Source: CAZKJL01 sp964553135 (GTDB lineage Bacteria > Patescibacteriota > Gracilibacteria > Peribacterales > Peribacteraceae). From it: a stretch of 64,000 nt of DNA. The notes beneath the pieces are model-generated. The model ran no database searches. It had not been told where the DNA came from and worked only from the letters and a program-made list of their open reading frames with translations. A program made the translations under genes and the position numbers. The stretch is from assembly GCA_964553135.1 (NCBI GenBank), contig CAZKJL010000001.1, positions 744,001 to 808,000 of the forward strand, given 5' to 3'. Within the stretch, counting starts at the first letter, position 1; every line of letters starts with the position of its first letter. Shown here piece by piece: positions 16,417 through 24,685 of this stretch.

Positions 16417-17453
16417 CGTGGTTCCGCGCTCACGAGCGGCGTGAATTCGTAGTTTTCCCCGAGACGGATGCGAATGCCCGTGCCCGTGCCGCTCGTCTCT
16501 TGCACGAGGGGCATGCCGAGCAGCGACGAGAAGAATGCTCCGTCATCCGTTTGCACGGATGTGATCATCGTTCCGGTTCCGGAGGCCTCGCCCCGTTCGT
16601 GCACCGCATCGAAGCCGTAGCGCACCAGTTCGTTGCGGAGTCGGTGCGCCTCGCGAACGGCGGCATCACCTTGCACGATCACGACGCGGGGCTTTCGTAC
16701 GTACACGTCGCGGCGTCCGAAGATGAGCTGCGAGAAGAAGCGAATCATGCTCCAATCGGCGACTTCGTCCGTCGGCGATACGGGAAGCAGAACGGCACCC
16801 GTGAACGTCCCTTCCGGCGGAACGCGGATGAATCCGCCCGCCTCGGCATCGGAGTAGTCCCCTCCCGACGCGTAGTTCAGGTTCATGCTGACGATGTGGT
16901 CGCGCGGAACGGAGGCGAGCGTGGTGCCGAGCGCGAAGAGTTCCGTGGGACCGAGAGTCGTCTCGAAATGATCGCGAACGGCGACTTGCACCGCGTGCAC
17001 GGCATCCATGTTCGAGATGAATTTCGTACTCTTCACTTTGTCGCCGATGGCGGCCAGGATTTGCTGCTGCCTCGCCGAACGGCTGAAGTCACTCGTGGAG
17101 TGACGACTGCGGGCGTACTTGAGCGCCGTTTCACCGTCGAGGTGTTGCGGTCCCGCGTCGATCTTGAACGTGCCGATGACTCCTTCTTGTACCGGATATG
17201 AGTAGTCCGTGAGCCGCTCAGGGACGTCGACGTCCACGCCGCCCACCGCATCCACGATGTTCGTGAATCCGATGAAGTCCATTTTCATGACGCCGTGAAT
17301 GTTCATGCCCAGCCGCGTGCCGATGGATTCGCTTTCCCGGAACGCACCGAAGATGATGGCAAGCGAGAGTGCGCCCGCGATGCCGCAGGTCAAAAAATGC
17401 TTGGGGAACTTTTTCCCCGGGCCGGTGGCTTGATCGACTTTGAGCAGAAGCAT
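16413..17453 (-). CDS. LytR-CpsA-Psr (LCP) family protein lacking the N-terminal half of the catalytic domain
   Basis: 346 residues. A membrane helix (FLTCGIAGALSLAIIFGAF) leads straight into the second half of an LCP domain: DFIGFTNIVDAVGGVDVDV, the Arg-rich ligand motif ALKYARSRHSTSDFSRSARQQ, then a LytR_C-type domain (RVVIVQGDAAVREAHRLRNELVR). LCP enzymes attach polymers to peptidoglycan. The usual first part, with the DT-LL strand and SIPRD motif that hold the pyrophosphate and magnesium, is missing. No matching reading frame is found in the 140 bp upstream, so this is not a visible frameshift. It is either a degenerate LCP or one acting with a partner. Confidence 0.75.
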   Translation of the reverse strand: MLLLKVDQATGPGKKFPKHFLTCGIAGALSLAIIFGAFRESESIGTRLGMNIHGVMKMDFIGFTNIVDAVGGVDVDVPERLTDYSYPVQEGVIGTFKIDAGPQHLDGETALKYARSRHSTSDFSRSARQQQILAAIGDKVKSTKFISNMDAVHAVQVAVRDHFETTLGPTELFALGTTLASVPRDHIVSMNLNYASGGDYSDAEAGGFIRVPPEGTFTGAVLLPVSPTDEVADWSMIRFFSQLIFGRRDVYVRKPRVVIVQGDAAVREAHRLRNELVRYGFDAVHERGEASGTGTMITSVQTDDGAFFSSLLGMPLVQETSGTGTGIRIRLGENYEFTPLVSAEPR

Positions 17454-17552
17454 GAGGGTCTGCAGATGTAACGTTTCAGAGTCGGTTTTCTTACCGCCGT
17501 GAAGTGGAAAACCATACTCCCGTGAGCCGGTATGTCAATGTTTCTTGTCACG

Positions 17553-17577
17553 AAAAAAGCCGCTTGTGGCGGCCCTT
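17553..17577 (-). terminator. Intrinsic terminator
   Basis: On the minus strand GCCGC-CACAA-GCGGC is followed by six T. It lies downstream of the 17596-18345 gene and separates it from the LCP gene. Confidence 0.85.
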
Positions 17578-17595
17578 TCCATTATCTTTTGCGGA

Positions 17596-18345
17596 TTAAT
17601 CGCCGAAGTTCATCGGCGCGTTGTTCGGATCGAACGGAGGCTTGCAGACCGATGTCTTGCCGTCGGCGCGGAACATGACGGTGGCCGTTTCGCCCTTGAA
17701 CAGGAACGTCCATGCGTCATTCTCGTATTTCTTGCCCGACGTCGAAGCGACTTTCGGGAAGACGTTGTCTTCGCCTTCCGAGGAAATCGTCACTTTGTCC
17801 ATTGCGGGAGGGAACGTGGCGATGAAGCTCGAATCGTCATCGCAGCGGAACGAAGCGACGAGGTCCTCTTCCCCTCCGTCCTGCATCTCGCGGCCCGTCG
17901 TCATCTTGCCGAAGCGCAGTCCTCCGCCTTTCGTCATGTTGATGAGCCCGAGTTCCGTGGGCGTCACGCTCTCGATGCGGAAGTACGTGACGGCTCCGCT
18001 CTTCTCGATCTGCTTCACGTACACGTCTTTGCCATTGAGCTGGAATTCCACACCCTCATCGGCGTTGTCCGACGTGAAGAGCGACCAGTCGGCGTCGGTC
18101 TTCGTTTCGCCGGCCGCCGATGCGTAGCTGTCCGTGAGCGTTCCGTCGTTCTTATACTCGCGGATGAAATTGCGGTCGTCTTCGCTGCTCCAGGTTCCGA
18201 TCATCATTTCCCATGCGGCCGTGATGCGCGGGTCGGCGGGTTTCTTTTGGTTCATCGCGCCGTCCTTCGGGGAGCTTTGGTAGCCGACGTACGCTGCGGC
18301 TCCGGCAACGACGATGAACCCGATGACGAGAAGTAGTTTCTTCAT
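17596..18345 (-). CDS. Exported protein of unknown function (lipocalin-like N-terminal part)
   Basis: 249 residues with an N-terminal membrane or signal helix (MKKLLLVIGFIVVAGAAAYVGY). The following part (AWEMMIGTWSSEDDRNFIREYKNDGTLTDSY) resembles lipocalin-like domains that begin with GTW. The C-terminal half includes VASFRCDDDSSFIATF and VMFRADGKTSVCKPPF, with two Cys, and recalls MliC-like lysozyme-inhibitor sequences, but this is weak. Start is the ATG at 18345; a CT-rich stretch precedes it instead of a Shine-Dalgarno sequence. An 18-bp stretch in the coding region (18265-18282) is repeated exactly at 24609-24626. Confidence 0.6.
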   Translation of the reverse strand: MKKLLLVIGFIVVAGAAAYVGYQSSPKDGAMNQKKPADPRITAAWEMMIGTWSSEDDRNFIREYKNDGTLTDSYASAAGETKTDADWSLFTSDNADEGVEFQLNGKDVYVKQIEKSGAVTYFRIESVTPTELGLINMTKGGGLRFGKMTTGREMQDGGEEDLVASFRCDDDSSFIATFPPAMDKVTISSEGEDNVFPKVASTSGKKYENDAWTFLFKGETATVMFRADGKTSVCKPPFDPNNAPMNFGD

Positions 18346-18480
18346 GAGAGGAGGAGTGAGGAATGAAAAGGACCTCATTTTTGCTGAAATTCGATGAATA
18401 TCAAACATGACTTGGTTAAAGCCGCGATGTGAGCATTTCGACGATGTTGGCTATAATGGCGCCGTCCACTCCCCCGTCTC

Positions 18481-18852
18481 ATGCCAGGATCGCATAAGGA
18501 ATCCGTACGTTCGTTTCTCGACCTCGTCGTTGCGGGCAAGGTTCAGGAAGGATACGACACGTTCGTGCACCCAAAGTTCACGCACCACAACGTCTGGTAC
18601 AAGGGTGACAGGCAGACGCTTTTGGACGGCATGAAGGAGAGTCACGAGCGTTTCCCCACGAAAAAGTTCGAGGTCAAGAAAATCGTGGAAGAGGGCGATA
18701 CGGTCATGACGTTTTCGTACATCTCGCTCGACGGCATGCAGGCCATGTCCGTCGTGCACATCTTCCGTTTCGAGGACGGAAAGATCATCGAGATGTGGGA
18801 CGCGGGACAAGAAATTCCGGTCGATTCGCCGAACGAGAACGGGGCGTTTTGA
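18481..18852 (+). CDS. SnoaL-like (NTF2-fold) protein
   Basis: 123 residues with the alpha+beta cone fold pattern of SnoaL-like proteins: KESVRSFLDLVVAGKVQEGY, FVHPKFTHHNVWYKG, then VVHIFRFEDGKIIEMWDAGQ. These small proteins range from cyclases to ligand-binding proteins of unknown role; catalysis cannot be predicted. A perfect TATAAT lies about 25 nt upstream, followed by a C-rich leader ending in CCCCCGTCTC before the ATG. A bidirectional terminator follows. Confidence 0.8.
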   Translation: MPGSHKESVRSFLDLVVAGKVQEGYDTFVHPKFTHHNVWYKGDRQTLLDGMKESHERFPTKKFEVKKIVEEGDTVMTFSYISLDGMQAMSVVHIFRFEDGKIIEMWDAGQEIPVDSPNENGAF

Positions 18853-18866
18853 AATCAAGACGAAAA

Positions 18867-18881
18867 GCCGCACGGAGCGGC
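18867..18881. terminator. Bidirectional intrinsic terminator
   Basis: GCCGC-ACGGA-GCGGC flanked by AAAA and ATTT, between the convergent SnoaL-like and DUF1761-like genes. Confidence 0.75.
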
Positions 18882-18900
18882 ATTTCGACATGCAAAGACG

Positions 18901-19338
18901 TTACAGCGTCACGTACAGCACCGCCGCGATGGCCCACATGGAGGCCAGGTTGTATGCGGCGTCGTAGCACGTGTGTGCAAAGGACTTCCCTGCCCACGTG
19001 TGTTCGTTGAGGATGACGAGGGCGACGAACGGCAGCCACAGAATCGTCGCGATGAGCATTGCCTGGCCCACTCCCGTCAGGCTGACGATCTGGAGCGTGC
19101 GACCGATGACGGCGGACTGCACGAATGCCATAAGGAGACTGGCGCCGATGCCCGGAAGCATCATGGAGAACTTGATATCTTCTTTCTTCGGTTGAGCGAT
19201 GTTGTTGAACTTCATCCATTGCTTGCCGAAGAGCGGGCCGTGCCACAGGAAGCCGATGAGGAACGATGCCGCAATGGCGAGAACGACGCCAAGGGCATGG
19301 GTTTGCACGTACTGTGCGACGGCGATGAGGTGAATCAT
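18901..19338 (-). CDS. DUF1761-family membrane protein
   Basis: 145 residues with four predicted membrane helices. Family marks are FLIGFLWHGPLFGKQWMKF near the N-terminus and the C-terminal HTCYDAAYNLASMWAIAA. DUF1761 proteins have no established function. The gene is alone, convergent with the SnoaL-like gene and divergent from the riboswitch-controlled nrdBA operon. Confidence 0.8.
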   Translation of the reverse strand: MIHLIAVAQYVQTHALGVVLAIAASFLIGFLWHGPLFGKQWMKFNNIAQPKKEDIKFSMMLPGIGASLLMAFVQSAVIGRTLQIVSLTGVGQAMLIATILWLPFVALVILNEHTWAGKSFAHTCYDAAYNLASMWAIAAVLYVTL

Positions 19339-19534
19339 GAGAATGAAGGGGAAATGGTCATCCCGGATGATACGCGTTTACCCATTGCACGTGAAACCGA
19401 ACCACATTGAACTTGCGATCGCCGGGGAAATTATTCGCCATGCTAAATTTTTCATCGGAAGAAAAACGCAGTTGTTCTTTTCGTACAAACGAAAAATCGT
19501 CGCAAACCCAAGATGTAGTATGTCGATTTGCAAC

Positions 19535-19650
19535 GGCACACCACAGGGAGCATAGTTTCGCTCACAGCGGTACAAGCTAAGAGGGTGCAATTCCCCACTG
19601 TCGCGCAACTGTTATAGCCAGACAGCTTGTAACCGGAGACTTGTCTCCCC
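19535..19650 (+). promoter_or_regulatory. Cobalamin (B12) riboswitch
   Basis: The strip GAGGGTGCAATTCCCCAC followed by TGTCGCGCAACTGT and AGCCAGACAGC (about 19580-19627) matches the conserved core of cobalamin riboswitches (the B12 box with CGCAACTGT and the downstream AGCCAGA element). An upstream ACAGGGAGC segment supplies the preceding conserved part. It lies on the + strand in the leader of nrdB and nrdA. In known cases B12 binding lowers expression of the downstream gene. The 19339-19534 stretch before it holds only a small TTTTCGT/ACGAAAA hairpin (19478-19495) and a possible -10 (TAGTAT). Confidence 0.85.
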
Positions 19651-19727
19651 GCTTCGCTCGCACGAAGCATCTCGCCCTCACGATAATTAATACGACGTGA
19701 CGACAGGTGCCTTTCCCCCTCACCTGT
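19651..19727 (+). promoter_or_regulatory. Predicted riboswitch expression platform hairpins
   Basis: Downstream of the B12 core are GCTTCG-CTCGCA-CGAAGC (19651-19668) and ACAGGTG (19703-19709) pairing with CACCTGT (19721-19727). The second stem covers the first bases of the GTG at 19726. It may hide the translation start when B12 is bound. No U-run follows, so translational rather than transcriptional control is the better guess. Confidence 0.5.
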
Positions 19728-21075
19728 GTCTCTTACTTCAGCATCATCGGTCCATGATCTCGCCGTGATTCTCGCGGCACTCCGCACGGGAACGAGCATC
19801 AAGAAGCGCGACGGTACCTTGGTGAAATTCGACGAGAAGCGCATCGCCGACGCCATCGAAGGCGCCTTCCGCGAAGTGCTCGCCATTCCCGCCAACGAAA
19901 TTCTCCCGTCGTCCGTCGCACACGACAGAGACGGCGTCATGCGCATGGTGCTCGTGTCGTTTCTCAGGCGAACATCGGATGAACCGCTCGAGGTCGAAGC
20001 CATTCAAGACACCGTGGAACAAGCGCTCATGAGCGGGGGCTTCCACGACGTCGCCAAGGCGTTCATCGTGTACCGCGCGGAGCGTGCCAAAGAACGGAAG
20101 CGCGACTTGTTCAAAAAGCGCATCACGCTGAAGCCGTACGAATACCCCGAGCTCGTGGAGTACGTCGATGCCATTCGTCACTCGTACTGGATCCACACCG
20201 AGTTCAATTTCACGAGCGACATTCAGGACTTCAAAGTCGGCATCAGCGATGCCGAACGAAGCGCCATCACCAATACGCTCCTCGCCATCTCCCAGATCGA
20301 AGTGGCCGTGAAAACGTTCTGGGGAAACATGCACGAGAAAATCCCCAAGCCCGAGATCGGCGCCATCGGAGCCACGTTCGCCGAGAGCGAAGTGCGTCAC
20401 CACGACGCATACTCGCACTTGCTCGAGATTCTCGGTCTCAACGAGCAATTCAAAACGCTGTCCCACAATCCCGTCATCATGGAGCGAGTGAACTACCTGG
20501 AAACGTCTTTGCGCAATGCGCGCAGCGAAGATCGCAAGGATTACACGCAATCGGTTCTGCTCTTCTCGCTCTTCATCGAGCATGTGTCACTGTTCTCGCA
20601 GTTCCTCATCATCATGGCGTTCAACAAGCACCGCGACAGGCTCAAGGGCATTTCCAACGTCGTGGAGGCCACGTCCAAGGAAGAGCAGATTCACGGCAAC
20701 TTCGGCATCGACCTCATTCGCATCATTCAAAAAGAACATCCCGAGTGGTTCGGCCCGTCGCAGAAGCACGTCGTTCGCGCACTCTGCATGAAGGCGTTCA
20801 GCGCCGAGAGCAAAATCGTCGACTGGATCTTCGAAGCCGGAGAATTGGACTTTCTTCCCAAGGCGGTCATCAACGAATTCGTCAAAAACCGTTTGAACAA
20901 CTCGCTCCGCAGCATCGGCATCGATCCGGTGTTCGAGACGGATGCCGCGCTTCTGAAACAGTCCGAATGGTTCGACGACGAAATCATCGGCACGAAGCAC
21001 GGTGACTTCTTCAACAAGCGCTCGATCAATTACAACAAACGCAGTAAGAGCATCACGAGCAACGATCTTTTCTAA
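19726..21075 (+). CDS. nrdB: Class I ribonucleotide reductase, small (radical) subunit with N-terminal ATP-cone
   Basis: 449 residues from GTG 19726 (GTG 19765 is an alternative). An ATP-cone opens the protein (SIKKRDGTLVKFDEKRIADA), then the ferritin-like beta domain: AISQIEVAVKTFWG, the metal/Tyr segment AESEVRHHDAYSHLL (ExxH and Tyr in the expected register), and VEATSKEEQIHGNFGIDLI with the second ligand set (E..H). The subunit supplies the tyrosyl or metal radical for reduction of ribonucleotides. ATP-cones normally sit on the large subunit. Here the large subunit has none, so dATP inhibition probably acts through the small subunit. Followed by nrdA after 20 bp. Confidence 0.93.
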   Translation: MSLTSASSVHDLAVILAALRTGTSIKKRDGTLVKFDEKRIADAIEGAFREVLAIPANEILPSSVAHDRDGVMRMVLVSFLRRTSDEPLEVEAIQDTVEQALMSGGFHDVAKAFIVYRAERAKERKRDLFKKRITLKPYEYPELVEYVDAIRHSYWIHTEFNFTSDIQDFKVGISDAERSAITNTLLAISQIEVAVKTFWGNMHEKIPKPEIGAIGATFAESEVRHHDAYSHLLEILGLNEQFKTLSHNPVIMERVNYLETSLRNARSEDRKDYTQSVLLFSLFIEHVSLFSQFLIIMAFNKHRDRLKGISNVVEATSKEEQIHGNFGIDLIRIIQKEHPEWFGPSQKHVVRALCMKAFSAESKIVDWIFEAGELDFLPKAVINEFVKNRLNNSLRSIGIDPVFETDAALLKQSEWFDDEIIGTKHGDFFNKRSINYNKRSKSITSNDLF

Positions 21076-21095
21076 TCCCCTTTTCCCGCGCACTC

Positions 21096-22766
21096 ATGGA
21101 CTGGCTCAATGACAATTCACGGAAATTCCTGCAGTCGGGCTACCTCGTGGGCGGCATGTCGCCCGAGCAGCGCATTCGCGAAATCGCGGATCGTGCGGAA
21201 AAGATCAACGGTACCAAGGGCTTTGCCGATAAGTTTTACGGCTACATGGAGCGCGGCTTCTTTTCGCTCGCGTCGCCCGTGTGGTCGAACTTCGGCATGG
21301 AGCGCGGACTCCCCATCAGCTGTTTCGGTTCGTTCATCGCCGATGACATGGGTGAAATTCTGTATACCCAAGCCGAAATCGGCATGATGTCGAAAATGGG
21401 CGGAGGAACGTCGGGCTACTTCGGTGCGCTCCGTGAGCGCGGTGCGCCCATCACGGACAACGGTACGTCGGCGGGATCGGTTCACTTCATGCAACTCTTC
21501 GACAAGATGACGGACATCGTGAGCCAGGGTTCCACTCGTCGCGGACAATTTGCGCCGTATTTGCCGCTCGAGCATCCCGATGCCAACGAGTTCCTCGACA
21601 TCGGCACCGAAGGAAACCCCATTCAGAAGCTCACCCATGGCGTGACCGTGGGCGACGAGTGGATGAACCAGATGATCGCCGGAGACGAGAAGAAGCGCGC
21701 GCTGTGGGCCAAAGTCATTCAGACGCGGAACGAAATCGGTTATCCGTACATTTTCTTCACCGATAACGTCAATCGCCAAACCGTCGACGTGTACAAGGAC
21801 AAAGGGATGAAGATTTGGGCGAGCAACCTCTGCACGGAGATCATGCTCCCCAGCACCATCGACGAATCGTTCGTGTGCGTGCTCTCTTCCATCAACGTCT
21901 TGCACTACGATGCATGGAAGGACACAGATGCCGTGGAAACGCTCGTCGCATTCCTGGATACCATCGTGAGCGAATTCATCGAGAAGCTTGAGGCGTACCG
22001 CGATTCGGAGCGCGAAGATGACAGAAAGACGTTCCTCTTCATGCGACGTGCGTACACGTTTGCCAAGCGGCACCGTGCGCTCGGACTCGGAGTTCTCGGT
22101 TGGCATTCGTACCTGCAATCGAAGATGCTCGCGTTCGAGAGCAAGGACGCCGCGAAATTGAACTACGAAATTTTCAAACTGATCCGAGAGCGCTCGTACA
22201 AGGCGTCCAAAGATCTGGCTGCGCAGTTCGGTGAGCCCGAGGTGCTCAAGGGCTACGGACGCCGCAACACGACGCTCATGGCCGTTGCGCCCACGACGAG
22301 CTCGGCGTTTATTCTGGGCCAGGTATCGCAGGGTATCGAGCCCGTGTGGTCGAACTGCTACGTGAAGGACATCCAGAAGATCAAAACGACGATCAAGAAC
22401 CCCTTCCTCACCAAACTGCTCGAGAAAAAGGGCAAGAACGACGATGCGACGTGGCACGACATCCGTAACCACGACGGTTCCGTGCAACATCTCGATTTCC
22501 TCACGCCCGAAGAGAAAGAGGTGTTCCTCACGTATCCGGAGATCGACCAAATGGCGATCATCAACCAAGCAGCGGTGCGCCAGGAATTCATCGACCAGGG
22601 ACAGTCGCTCAACTTGCTCATTCACCCGGACACGCCGGTGAAAACGATCAATGAGTTTTACATCGCCGCGTGGAAGCTGGGCATCAAGACGCTCTACTAC
22701 CAGCACAGCATGAACGCCGCGCAGCAGCTGAATCTCAAGAAGATCTGCAAAGCGTGCGAGGCGTAA
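21096..22766 (+). CDS. nrdA: Class I ribonucleotide reductase, large (catalytic) subunit
   Basis: 556 residues, catalytic alpha subunit. Active-site elements: PISCFGSF (first redox Cys), NLCTEIMLPS (radical Cys with Asn and Glu), FVCVLSSIN (second redox Cys), the radical-transfer pair YYQHSMNAAQ near the C-terminus, and a terminal CKAC redox pair. No N-terminal ATP-cone is present, which explains the short length. It depends on the NrdB encoded just upstream and shares its B12 riboswitch. It ends where the tRNA-Gln cassette strip begins. Confidence 0.95.
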   Translation: MDWLNDNSRKFLQSGYLVGGMSPEQRIREIADRAEKINGTKGFADKFYGYMERGFFSLASPVWSNFGMERGLPISCFGSFIADDMGEILYTQAEIGMMSKMGGGTSGYFGALRERGAPITDNGTSAGSVHFMQLFDKMTDIVSQGSTRRGQFAPYLPLEHPDANEFLDIGTEGNPIQKLTHGVTVGDEWMNQMIAGDEKKRALWAKVIQTRNEIGYPYIFFTDNVNRQTVDVYKDKGMKIWASNLCTEIMLPSTIDESFVCVLSSINVLHYDAWKDTDAVETLVAFLDTIVSEFIEKLEAYRDSEREDDRKTFLFMRRAYTFAKRHRALGLGVLGWHSYLQSKMLAFESKDAAKLNYEIFKLIRERSYKASKDLAAQFGEPEVLKGYGRRNTTLMAVAPTTSSAFILGQVSQGIEPVWSNCYVKDIQKIKTTIKNPFLTKLLEKKGKNDDATWHDIRNHDGSVQHLDFLTPEEKEVFLTYPEIDQMAIINQAAVRQEFIDQGQSLNLLIHPDTPVKTINEFYIAAWKLGIKTLYYQHSMNAAQQLNLKKICKACEA

Positions 22767-22793
22767 GTAATTGCCGAGCAAGCTTAACGTCCT

Positions 22794-22829
22794 CCCGCAG
22801 TAGCGAAGATGGCTGGCTGGGCGGGACGG
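22794..22829. repeat. tRNA-Gln 3'-end-like copy X (outermost)
   Basis: Bases 22814-22829 match the complement of the tRNA-Gln 3' end at 25058-25073 in 13 of 16 positions. CCCGC (22794-22798) pairs with GCGGG (22821-22825), making a hairpin. The stop codon of the adjacent minus-strand gene (22830-22832) directly abuts the core. It is the most distant and most diverged of the three copies, together with Y. Confidence 0.55.
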
Positions 22830-23108
22830 TCAGAGTAGCTTTCGAATGAGATTCCAAATTATTGTTGAAATTTTTGGTCTATAAACCCAAAAACCGACTT
22901 TTACCAGAAACCAACCTACAAACCAATACGCAAAGGCTTGAGCAGCGTAGAACCAGACTTCAGTAAACATTCTTTCTTTCCAAATCTGAAATGAAATGTA
23001 AGTTACAAAAAGAAATGTTACCGAGTATACAAAACTACCTACCTCTCTATTGGTCTGCGGTGAAAAGCCATTTTTCGAGACATAATTTGATCGATGCCAA
23101 CGCGTCAT
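22830..23108 (-). CDS. Small two-TM membrane protein in the tRNA-Gln cassette strip
   Basis: 92 residues with two hydrophobic segments (SVTFLFVTYISFQIW and WFYAAQAFAYWFVGWFLVKV) and a basic C-terminus. No family recognised. The ATG at 23108 is chosen because TACAAT ends 7 nt before it; an in-frame start at 23126 is possible. Base composition is clearly richer in A+T than the flanking backbone. The stop codon abuts tRNA-end copy X, and the gene lies between copies X and Y, oriented like tRNA-Gln. Confidence 0.6.
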   Translation of the reverse strand: MTRWHRSNYVSKNGFSPQTNREVGSFVYSVTFLFVTYISFQIWKERMFTEVWFYAAQAFAYWFVGWFLVKVGFWVYRPKISTIIWNLIRKLL

Positions 23109-23155
23109 AGCTATTATTGTACACAAATCCCAGACAACATCCTTGAGCCTTGGAT

Positions 23156-23206
23156 TTCAAGAATGGGAGGGCAGGACGGTCGGGCTGGAAAGCCCAGTGC
23201 TTGGAA
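23156..23206. repeat. tRNA-Gln 3'-end-like copy Y (imperfect palindrome)
   Basis: Core 23164-23179 matches the tRNA-Gln 3' end in 12 of 16 positions and copy X in 13 of 16. It sits inside a closed fold: TTCAAG pairs with CTTGGAA at the ends, and GGGCT-GGAA-AGCCC (23182-23195) forms an inner hairpin. The last codons of the 23157-24593 gene run through it. Confidence 0.5.
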
Positions 23207-24593
23207 TTGCTGGAAAATCAACAATTTTACCAATGCTATTTTTCATAATACTCCTACAACTTTTGGCAAAGGCCTGATCTTTTGATTCCAGTACATATTT
23301 TGCAACTCGAAAAAGATCAATAGTCCTTATTAGGATGCAATTAGATGTTTTCGCTGTATTGATACATTTAGTTGTAAACTGCTCAGCTCGTTCAGATGGC
23401 TTCGTAAGCCGAAAGCCATTTCCAAACAGTACGCCGACAGCAGGCTCCTCAACACTTTCTCTTTGTAAATCTTCATGAATATTTGTAGCCAACTGTCTAA
23501 ATTTATCGATATTTATAGCAGAAGTATCTTTGCCCTCTGCTTCGCCAATGAAGCGGTCTTTTTCTGGCGAAACTATTACATGATCCAGCTCTAAGTCACC
23601 ATCATTATAATTTTCTGCTGTATACCCCAGGATCCTCAGAGCAGAGTTGATTGCATTTTCGAGAACCTTTCCTTTCTCGAAAAGCAAATCTTTCAATTTA
23701 ATTTCTTCCTCAAGTTTTTTAATCATTTCGTTCTTTTGCAAAATTAGCTGGTCGATTTTTTTAATTTTTTCATCAATCTCCTTTCCAATAACTTGTTCAC
23801 TGGCCAATTGATAATCAACTCCGCACGTCCAGTCGGGGGGAGGCGTAGCTTCTCCACCTTTGCGCAGTGCCTTATCAATATCTACAAGTGATTTGACTAA
23901 ATTATTCCCAAATTTCGTTGCTTCCTTGTTCCAATATTCTTTTTCAACGCCCTTCTTCGTTTTCTTTGTTTCTGTGAATTTCTCTTCATTATAATTTAAA
24001 TATGGCAATAGGATTAAGTGCCCCTTGTCGACTTTGTATACTGCTCCAAGAATCTTGGTTCTATCTTTGCCAGTAAAAACTACTTTAGCCTTACTCGAAT
24101 CCTGTATATAGACTTGGTATTCAAGGCTACCTTTAAATTTTTCGTAAAAATCACTAAATACTGGATTTCCAGAAAACTCAACATGCTTCCCCGGGGCAGA
24201 TGTTATTGTGCCAATGCTAATAGGTAAAAAATTATAATTGCTGAACGTTTCAGTGCTAAAACTGTTAACGCTCTTAGCAACCGAGACACCAGTCGCCAGT
24301 GGAAAATCCTTTTTTTTAGATAAAAGAACAAAAACATTTTTTCCAGCTTTTAGATGATCACCTATTTCTTTTTTTAGATGGTATATCTTGCGTTTGTAAT
24401 TTTGCGATGTCGAAACGTTGTAACAACCTCCATCTCTTGTTGTAAAATTCACCCAATCTCCAAGTGGATAAAATGAACTTGGCGAAATTAATAAAATATC
24501 AGCATCCATTAAAGACGGTTCCTCATGAAAGTTCACGTTACATTTATCAAATACTGGGATTGTGTAGCCGAGGGAAAATATCTGCTTTTCCAT
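23157..24593 (-). CDS. Putative restriction-endonuclease-like protein in the cassette strip
   Basis: 478 residues, AT-rich gene. The N-terminal ~230 residues look like a GATase1/ThuA-like Rossmann domain (DADILLISPSSFYPLGDWVN, DHLKAGKNVFVLL). A coiled coil follows at ~275-315 (KEIDEKIKKIDQLILQKNEM). The C-terminal domain has a PD-(D/E)xK-like pattern: ALRILGYTAENYNDGDLELD, then DRFIGEAEGKDTSAINIDKF, where D, E and K could be the catalytic set. A nuclease acting in defence is a reasonable guess, not shown. TACAAT lies 6 nt before the ATG. The gene lies between tRNA-end copies L and Y. Confidence 0.55.
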   Translation of the reverse strand: MEKQIFSLGYTIPVFDKCNVNFHEEPSLMDADILLISPSSFYPLGDWVNFTTRDGGCYNVSTSQNYKRKIYHLKKEIGDHLKAGKNVFVLLSKKKDFPLATGVSVAKSVNSFSTETFSNYNFLPISIGTITSAPGKHVEFSGNPVFSDFYEKFKGSLEYQVYIQDSSKAKVVFTGKDRTKILGAVYKVDKGHLILLPYLNYNEEKFTETKKTKKGVEKEYWNKEATKFGNNLVKSLVDIDKALRKGGEATPPPDWTCGVDYQLASEQVIGKEIDEKIKKIDQLILQKNEMIKKLEEEIKLKDLLFEKGKVLENAINSALRILGYTAENYNDGDLELDHVIVSPEKDRFIGEAEGKDTSAINIDKFRQLATNIHEDLQRESVEEPAVGVLFGNGFRLTKPSERAEQFTTKCINTAKTSNCILIRTIDLFRVAKYVLESKDQAFAKSCRSIMKNSIGKIVDFPAIPSTGLSSPTVLPSHS

Positions 24594-24685
24594 GTTTTTA
24601 TTGTATCGCTTCGGGGAGCTTTGGTAAGCAATTCAATTATGTAATGCCTACCTAATTGGTTGGGCACCACGGTCGCGTGCACGTG

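Noticed and set aside
19478..19495. TTTTCGT/ACGAAAA hairpin as a terminator before the riboswitch
   Set aside because: AT-rich 7-bp stem without a following T-run; kept only as a note.
21117..22781. 554-codon frame opposite nrdA
   Set aside because: Antisense shadow; nrdA has all catalytic residues.
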